From Avena insularis (taxonomy: Eukaryota > Streptophyta > Magnoliopsida > Poales > Poaceae), in contig CM042685.1 of assembly GCA_023614405.1 (NCBI GenBank), forward strand, positions 234,649,661 through 234,713,660: a DNA stretch of 64,000 bases, given 5' to 3'. The notes under the pieces were generated by a model. The model was given only the letters and a program-made list of their open reading frames with translations, had not been told where the DNA came from and did no database searches. Both the position numbers and the translations under genes were made by a program. Shown here in pieces: positions 57,611-64,000 of this stretch (the first letter of the stretch is position 1; each line of letters opens with the position of its first letter).

Positions 57611-60600
57611 CTAAGAATACAAGGAACGTAGTTGTGCAATATTCCATGGACGGTCTATTTCATCCGGGTCTGTGCTGCCACCAGCTCTCTTTCTCTTCCG
57701 AGTATCTGGTCTTTCCTTGACTGGTCTCATGTCGGTTAAATAATATGACCCATTATGCATAACTCTGATAATCATAAAAGGTCCTTCCCAAATTGGGGAA
57801 AGTTTGTGCTTTCTCTTTTGCACAAGTCGGAGAACCAAATCGCCTTTTCTGAAAGAACGGTTTTGTACTCTCTGACTATGATACTTGCGCAACTTCTGCT
57901 GATAGGCTGTAGATCTCTGCTCAGCAACGATGCGTACTTTTTCGATTATATTGAGATCATCTTGTCGAGAAACTTCTGCATCTTCTTCGATATACAGTTT
58001 GACTCGTGGAGCCTGATGAATCAGATTACTTGGAAGAACTGCTTCTGCACCATAGACCAAGAAGAAAGGAGTATAGCCGGTTGACCTGTTAAGAGTTGTA
58101 CGTAAGCTCCATATCATAGATGGTAATTCTTCCGCCCAAGCCCCCGCAGCTCGACGAAGCGGTGCCTCGAGACGAGGTTGGATTCCTTGTAGAATAAGGA
58201 CATTAGTTCTTTCGACTTGTCCATTGGCTTGTGGATATGTGACTGATGCAATATCAAGTCGGATCCCTTGTTCTTCGCAGAATTTGGCAAGTTCACCTAT
58301 GGAAAAGTTGCTCCCATTGTCATTAATTATACTGTGCGAATATTCGAATCTGATGATTACGTCCTCAACGAATCTTCTGGCTCTGGCTCCATCGCAACTT
58401 ATTACGGGTTTAGCCTCAATCAATTTTGTAAATTTATCTACCATCTCTAGTAGGTGGGTAAATCCATATTTTGCCGTGTGAAACGGCCCTACCATATAAA
58501 GCCCCTAGACCATGAACGACCATGTTATAGGGATTGTTCGCAGCTGTTTAGTCGGAACATGTGCCTGATGAGCGTACTTTTGGCAGCCGTTGCACGTTTT
58601 GACCAGTTTATCGGCATCCTCCTTAGCTATAAGCCAAAAGAATCCATGTCGAAAAGCTTTTGCACTAAGGATCTGGCTGCAGCGTGATGACCACACTCGC
58701 CTTTGTGGATTTCTCTTAAGATTTCCACTCCTTCTTCCAAAGAAATACATCTCTGAAACACGCTAGAAACACTCCGTTTATAGAGCTCACCATTTATTAT
58801 AGTGTAGGTTTTTGCTCGTCGGACAATCTGCCGGCTCAAGACTTCGTCTTCGGGTAGTTTTCCATCTATCAGGAATTCCAGATAGGGTTTTGTCCAGCTG
58901 AGAATTACAGCTAGAACTGCTATTAAAGGTGAGTCGGATTTCGTCGGATAGTCCTCATCAACTCCGACTATGGAGGGGACCCTTAAATGCTCTAGAAAAG
59001 CTCCATCCGGTACTTGTTTCCGCGCAGAGCCTATCCTTGATAGTGCATCTGCTTCCTCATTTTCTGCTCGAGGGATGTGTTGAACCTCAAAACCCTCGAA
59101 CGATTTAGATAATTCATCCACGACAGATTTGTATGCTGCCATGTGCTTGTTTGCGTTGCAGATATCAGATACTTGCTGAGTAACCAAATCCGAATCTCCG
59201 TAACACATGAGTCATGATATGCCAATATTTTTGGCCATGCGTATTCCATGTAGCAGTGCTTCATACTCGACAATATTATTGGTTGCCGTGTAGTGTATTA
59301 GCATCACATAGAACAGCTTATCTCCTTAGGGTGATTTGAGCACCACGCCAGCCCCCGAGCCTCCTCCTGCTTTTGATCCGTAGAAGTGAAGGGTCCAAAG
59401 TTTCGAGTCTAGAGGGCCAGTGTTTTCTGCCGTTTCTGTCCAATCGACAACAAAGTCGGCAAGAATTTGGGATTTGATTGCTGTACGTGGTTTGTACTCA
59501 ATGTCGAAAGCTACAAGCTCTATTCCCCACTTTGCGACGCGTCCTGTGGCATCGAGGTTGTTGATTATATCTCGCAGGGGAGCGGTGCTCACCACTGTGA
59601 TCTTGTGCTCTTGAAAATAGTGGCATAGCTTTTTGGATGCAAAGAACACTCCATAGGCTAGTTTTTGGTGATGTGGATATCGTTGCTTTGATTCTGTCAA
59701 TACCTCACTTAGATAATAAGTTGGCCGCTGCACCTTATGCTCGTGGCCTTCTTCCTTGCGCTCAACTATTGTTACCACACTTATGACCTTGTTGGTCGCT
59801 GCAATGTAGAGTAACATAGATTCCTGAGGTTCTGGCGCTGCAAGAACTGGTGGGTTTGAAAGCAGATCTTTCAAACTTTGCATGGCAGTTTTGGCTTCCT
59901 AAGTCCAGACGAATTTGTTGGTTTTCTTCAAGAGTTTGTATAAAGGTGCGGCTCTTTCGCCGAGCCAGCTCACGAACCGACTCACCGCTGCAATGCAACC
60001 AGTGAGGCGTTGTATGTCCTTCAGCTGAGTCGGCCTGGTAATGTTTAAGATAGCATTGATTTTGTCCCGGTTCACCTCTATGCCTCGCTCAGATACGATG
60101 AAACCTAACAATTTTCCGGCTGGAATTCCAAAGAAACACTTCTTTGGATTTAGCATCATATTGAATTTTCGTAGACTAGCAAACATTTCATCCAAGTCGG
60201 AAATTAACGTTTCCTTCTTCTTGGACATAACTGCTATGTCGTCTATGTATACATGGACATTGCGTCTGATTTGGTCAATGAGACAACGTTGCATAGTACG
60301 TTGATATGTTGCCCCTGCGTTCTTTAAGTCAAAAGGAATAGTTTTATAGCAGAAAGTTCCGAAAGGAGTGACGAAAGACGTCTTAAATTGATCCAACTTT
60401 TTCATCGGTATTTTGTGATATCCGGAATATGCGTCGAGAAAACAGAGTAATTCTGACCCTGCCGTTGAGTCGATAACTTGATCGATCCTTGGCAAAGGAA
60501 ACGGATATTTTGGGCATGCCTTTTCAAAGAGATATAATCAACACACATCCTTAAATCAATGGTGTCCTTTTTAGGGACGAGTACATGATTTGCCACCCAA

Positions 60601-60747
60601 TCTGTATAGATGACCTCTGTTATGAAATCCACTAACTCTAGGCGGGCTAATTCCTTGGCTATTGCTTTGCGCTTTTCATCACCAAAGCATCGTAGGGACT
60701 ATTTGAAGGGTTTAGCGTCAAGGTACACATTAAGAGAGTGCTCAGCA
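57611..60747 (-). pseudogene. Tat Gypsy RT - RNase H - aRNase H - integrase
   Basis: Reading right to left: the RT N-terminus (PFK stop SLRCFGDEKRKAIAKE, about 60700-60650), then the RT core with YIDD at 60238-60249 and LLGFIVSERGIE. RNase H has YYLSEVLTESKQRYP (about 59725). A second archaeal-type RNase H starts WTLHFYGSKAGGG, where the expected catalytic Asp is Tyr (about 59380). It continues VQHIPRAENEEADALSRI (about 59050). The integrase HHCC region (GHHAAARS and CNGCQKY, frameshifted) is followed by GLYMVGPF, where the first catalytic Asp is again Tyr. The second Asp (INDNGSNF) and Glu (QVERTN) are kept. The C-terminus ends at TAA 57611. There are several frameshifts and stops, many TAG. 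Confidence 0.9.
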
Positions 60748-62445
60748 TGTAGGGTTCGCAGCATAGAAAACAAAAAATTTCCTACGATGGGAACATCTAA
60801 GTACCAAGATCTATCTTCTAGATACAAGCAACGGGTGGATATACATCCATAGAATACATACCCTCGAAGACCGAATAGCATTAACGAGGTTGTACTCGTG
60901 GATGATGTGAGATTTAACGCTTGCCGATCTCAAGATCGTGATGAAGTCCATCTGGTCCAGCCGGTCCAGCACGATCAAGTCCAGCACCTCAAAGCAGTGG
61001 TGTATCCGTGATCGCACACACGTACGGGTACCCCGACAACCTCCGCGCCCTCGCTACAGTGAAGCAGCGGAAGCAACAAATCCTTCCATAAAAAGCCACC
61101 GGGAACATGTATCTCGCTGATCCGAGACCATGGGGAAATTCTAAAGGGGGGAGAGAGATCCTTCGCGAGGAGGTGTGCTTTGAGAGGAGGAGAGGGGGGG
61201 CTTTTATAGGGAGAGGGGGGGCACCCAAGGGGCATGGCGCCCAGCCATGGGGGCTTCCCCCACCTATTCCACATTCATGTGGGTGGAGCTCCCACTCAAA
61301 ATGAAAAGCCTCCACTGCCATTAAAAAGCCTCCACTCAAAAATCCACTCACATGCATTAAATTTCCACCAAATTTAATGCAAGCTCTCATTTAAATAAAA
61401 CTCTTTTATTTATTTATTCAGAATTTATAAATTACTTTAATGAACAAACAATAACATAAAACTCCTTACAACATTTCAATTTCACATGCAGAACCAGTTT
61501 GACAATTTCAACAAAAGCTTGATTCGGTGTCTAGTGAAATAAATTCCTGCGCTTTCCTTTTCTTTTTCTGGCATATCATTTTCTCCGAATGGTGTCGGTA
61601 TCCCTTAAGTGTGTCACTCTACGGTTCGCGAATAATGCGGACATGATCGAGACCCTTCTCCGATCAATAATTAGTAGCGGGACCTGGAGATCCATACTGA
61701 CTCCCACACATTCAACGATGACTTCTGTGATCGTGTGAACCTTTTACGCTAGTATCTTAATCCCTTTGTTTCACGATATATTACATGTCCGAGATTCGAT
61801 CATCGGTATCTCCATACCTAGTTTGATCTCGTTACCGACATGCACTCTTTTCTCGTTCCCGTGATATAACATTCTAGTGATCAAATCACTTGCTTGCAAG
61901 CTAATCAATGTGATATCACCGAGAGGGCCTAGAGCATATCTATCCGTCATCGGGATGAACAAATTCCACTCTCGATCCATGGGTCTCAACGTAACACTTT
62001 AGTAATTCTGAAGCCATCTTTATAATCACCCAGTTACGGTGTGACGTTTGATGTCATCGAGAAACTCTTCCGGTGTTAGTGATTGACATGATCTCATGGT
62101 CTAAGGATTAGGATCACTTCGTAAGTTGTTATAGCAATATAAACTCAATGACTTTGATCGTAATGCTATACTTCGGATAAATGTTTATCACATCATTACA
62201 CTAATGTTGTGACCTCGTTATTAACAACATCGAATGTCCATGACCAGGAAACTTTGATCATCTTGTTAATCAACGAGCTAGTTTATAAGAGAGGCATAAC
62301 TAGGAACTTCCTTTTTGTTTATTAAACACACATGTATTAACGTTTCCATATTAATACAATTATAGCATGTAAAATAAACATTTATCATAAATAAGGAATA
62401 CGATAATAACCACTTTATTATTGCCTCTCGGGCATATTCCCTTCA
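60748..62445 (-). mobile_element. 1.7-kb Copia-type solo LTR
   Basis: On the minus strand it starts TGAAGGGAATATGCCCGAGA (62445 downward) and ends GCTGCGAACCCTACA (60748), like Angela/BARE-group LTRs. Flanks are CAGCA (60743-60747) and CGGCA (62446-62450), a 5-bp target duplication with one change. The TATA box CCTATAAAAG lies at 61200-61209 on the minus strand. No internal domain is present, so it is a solo LTR. It separates the protease from the RT of the Tat element. The frames inside (60811-61017, 60989-61390) are LTR sequence. Confidence 0.9.
61200..61209 (-). promoter_or_regulatory. TATA box of the Copia-type solo LTR
   Basis: On the minus strand CCTATAAAAG follows CCCCCTCTC and precedes CCCCCCTCTCC, the usual LTR core promoter arrangement. 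A solo LTR can still drive outward transcription (here leftward into the Tat RT), but nothing in the sequence shows that it does. Confidence 0.6.
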
Positions 62446-64000
62446 CGGCAAGTTCCCTAGGTACTTCGGTCATGTCAGATGGCTGCCATGCGAAGATATC
62501 ACTATTAGCTTTGAGGAACTCGACGAGCGTGCTTTCCTATGTGTGGCCTAAGCCTACCCCTATTTTCGGCGTCTTGGAGGGATCATCTTCCTTCAGCGAT
62601 GTTTTCTTCGTCTCTTCCGACGCCTTGAACTGCAAACTTGTCTTCAGCACCTCGTTCTTCGTAGCGGGCATCTCAGACGGATTGATGGTCTTCTTGATCT
62701 CCTGGTACTCCTGGGCGTGCAGCATGGCTTCGGCGAAGGCAGCAGATCCTTCGTCGCACTCTCGTGCCTTCCTCGGATTTCCTCATACAGTGATTACGCC
62801 CTTTGGACCTGGAAGTTTGATCATGTTGTAGATATAACAGGGACGGGCCATGAACGCCCAGTAAGCCGGATGTACGAAGATGGCGTGGTAAGCACTTTTG
62901 AATGGTACCACCTCAAAAGAGAATGGCTCGGTCCGATAGTTGTCTCGGGTTTCGAATGTCACGTCCAGAGTAATCTCACCCAGAGAATTCGCTTATCTCC
63001 GTGGCACAATGCCATGGAAAGTTACACTGCTATAACTCAACTGGCTCTCGTGTAGCTTCATGCGGAGGAGCGTCTCGATGTAGAGGATGTTGATGCTACT
63101 GCCATCGTCCATTAGTGTTTTAGTGAACTCGTAGCCGTCAATAAGAGGATTGACGACCAGAGGGTACTTTCCCCGACGATGTGTTTTCCTCGGGTGATCT
63201 GAATGATCAAAGGTGATGGTTACCTCTGACCAGTCCAGGAACCGTGGAATAGTCGGAACCGTGGCATTGAGCTCACAAAGAACCGCCTTCTTTTACTTAC
63301 TAGGTTGGGATCCAAGGAAGCAGACGTATGCGTATTTCTTGGTCGGAAAAGTCTTCTTTCCATCCGACTTGGGCTCTACAGCGGCTTCTGCTTCTTCCAT
63401 GTCGGAATCTTCCTTGGGTTCCTTTCCTTTCTCGGAATTTTTCTTTCCTTTTCATCGCTTGGCCCTATAGCCAGCGGATTGGTCTTTCTTGATGTCGTCA
63501 TTGAAACGACACTCAGCATTTGTGTGAGTAGATCCTCCGTTGCTATCCAAGTGGTGGACACAGGGATTATTGGCAATGTCGACCCAGGTGTAGGTTCTTC
63601 CAGGTTGCTGGTCTCCTCTGCCCTGGATTCGGGAAGTTCCTCAGCCTCTAACCCGGCCGCCTTCACGCCCTCCTCGTCCTCCAGATCTGAACATTGCGTT
63701 CATAGCTGCGTTGTTCGGAGCCGGCTTTTCGTCCGAGATGTTCTTGCGCTTCTGAGTTTGTTTTGGCTATTTGGCCGCATTGGGATTAGCCAGAATATTT
63801 AGCAGCCCTTCTGAATCATCATCGGCGTTAGCATATTTGCTTGTCGTTCTCTATCATTTCTCCCAAATCTGTGACGTGGTCACGCTTCAGCCTATGACGT
63901 AAAAGTCCGACTAGAAGTCCTGCAATAAAAGCTTCTATCGCAGTTTGCTCGTTACTCCTTCGCAGGAGTTCTTCGTATCGATCCAGCGTCCGAGGTAATC
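62446..64000 (-). pseudogene. Tat Gypsy gag C-terminus and protease, partial
   Basis: It is truncated by the right edge. On the minus strand from 64000: gag helical region (DRYEELLRRSNEQTAIEAFI, about 63980-63920), a frameshifted linker, then a Cys/His zinc-finger-like segment CVHHLDSNGGSTHTNAEC (about 63563-63508). The aspartic protease region follows (VNPLIDGYEFTKTLMDDGSS, about 63155-63095). The usual DGGSS signature has become DDGSS, so the flap-side Gly is lost but the catalytic Asp may remain. The post-protease region (FSFEVVPFKSAYHAIFV, about 62925) continues to the solo LTR at 62445 and resumes as RT at 60747. Several frameshifts and stops are present. Confidence 0.75.

Larger units (their letters stand above)
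16612..64000 (-). mobile_element. Tat-type Gypsy LTR retrotransposon, nested and partial
   Basis: This is the host element of the nest, read right to left: gag and protease (64000-62446), RT/RNase H (60747-59326), a second archaeal-type RNase H and integrase (59360-57611), an antisense accessory gene, then the 3' LTR. The 5' LTR lies beyond 64000. Two RNase H-like modules between RT and INT, plus an extra gene between INT and the 3' LTR, are known Tat-lineage features (Grande, Ogre and Retand relatives). It is interrupted by a Copia element, a chromodomain-type Gypsy element and a solo LTR, each containing or lacking further insertions as listed. All coding parts carry frameshifts and stops. 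Confidence 0.85.

Noticed and set aside
57755..58084. Plus-strand 109-codon frame near the accessory gene
   Set aside because: It is antisense to the Tat integrase C-terminus, which has clear family motifs on the minus strand.
60748..62445. A full Copia element between the Tat protease and RT
   Set aside because: Only one LTR is present, with 5-bp flanks directly on both sides and no PBS, gag or pol.
16612..64000. Endogenous pararetrovirus or other integrated plant virus
   Set aside because: All RT-bearing frames are in LTR retrotransposon contexts with LTRs, PBS and integrase. No movement protein or pararetroviral gene order was seen.
1..64000. CRISPR arrays, bacterial operons or riboswitches
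   Set aside because: The sequence is a plant nuclear transposon nest. No regularly spaced repeats or prokaryotic gene organisation occurs.

Overview
This window is nuclear DNA from a large-genome grass, almost certainly tribe Triticeae (wheat, Aegilops, barley or rye). The evidence is its content: Copia LTR retrotransposons with BARE-1/WIS-2/Angela-type LTR ends and leader, a chromodomain-type Gypsy element, a Tat-type Gypsy element, very long solo LTRs, CACTA, PIF/Harbinger and MULE elements, and grass-type LINE remnants. I find no intact cellular protein-coding gene. Nearly every reading frame of 60-200 codons is either a piece of a decayed transposon protein or a chance frame.

Left part (1-16,611): an LTR fragment is cut by the window edge (1-498). 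It is followed by a 5'-truncated LINE (499-2,093) and a low-copy stretch with a clean tRNA-Thr(UGU) that may head a SINE-like unit. Next comes a local two-copy duplication whose second copy carries a LINE tail and a MITE, then an orphan promoter-like stretch. A decayed Harbinger element with a complete non-autonomous CACTA inside follows, then two long-TIR MULE-like elements and two AT-rich hairpins.

Right part (16,612-64,000): this is one nest. The host is a Tat-type Gypsy element on the minus strand. Its 3' LTR is at 16,612-16,915 plus 37,701-37,952, its integrase-RT is at 57,611-60,747, its protease-gag is at 62,446-64,000, and its 5' LTR lies beyond the right edge. Three insertions broke it. 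(1) A 20.8-kb Copia element (16,916-37,700, TSD ATATA) sits in the LTR TATA box. It was itself hit in gag by a 13.3-kb Angela-like Copia element (19,930-33,231, TSD GTACC), whose leader holds a 4.4-kb solo LTR (22,879-27,291). (2) A 15.4-kb chromodomain-type Gypsy element (39,027-54,411, TSD AACGC) has a 1.56-kb solo LTR (41,363-42,924, TSD ATGAT) in its 5' LTR. (3) A 1.7-kb Copia-type solo LTR (60,748-62,445) lies between protease and RT. Insertion order can be read from these boundaries without any divergence estimate.

The most biologically interesting item is a multi-exon accessory gene on the plus strand, antisense to the Tat gag-pol and between INT and the 3' LTR (38,521-39,026 continuing at 54,417-57,005). 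Its own TATA box, start codon, consensus splice sites and coiled-coil exons can still be read through the decay. A second theme is the nature of the decay: premature stops are strikingly often TAG where Gln or Trp is expected, which points to deamination of methylated cytosine in CHG contexts.
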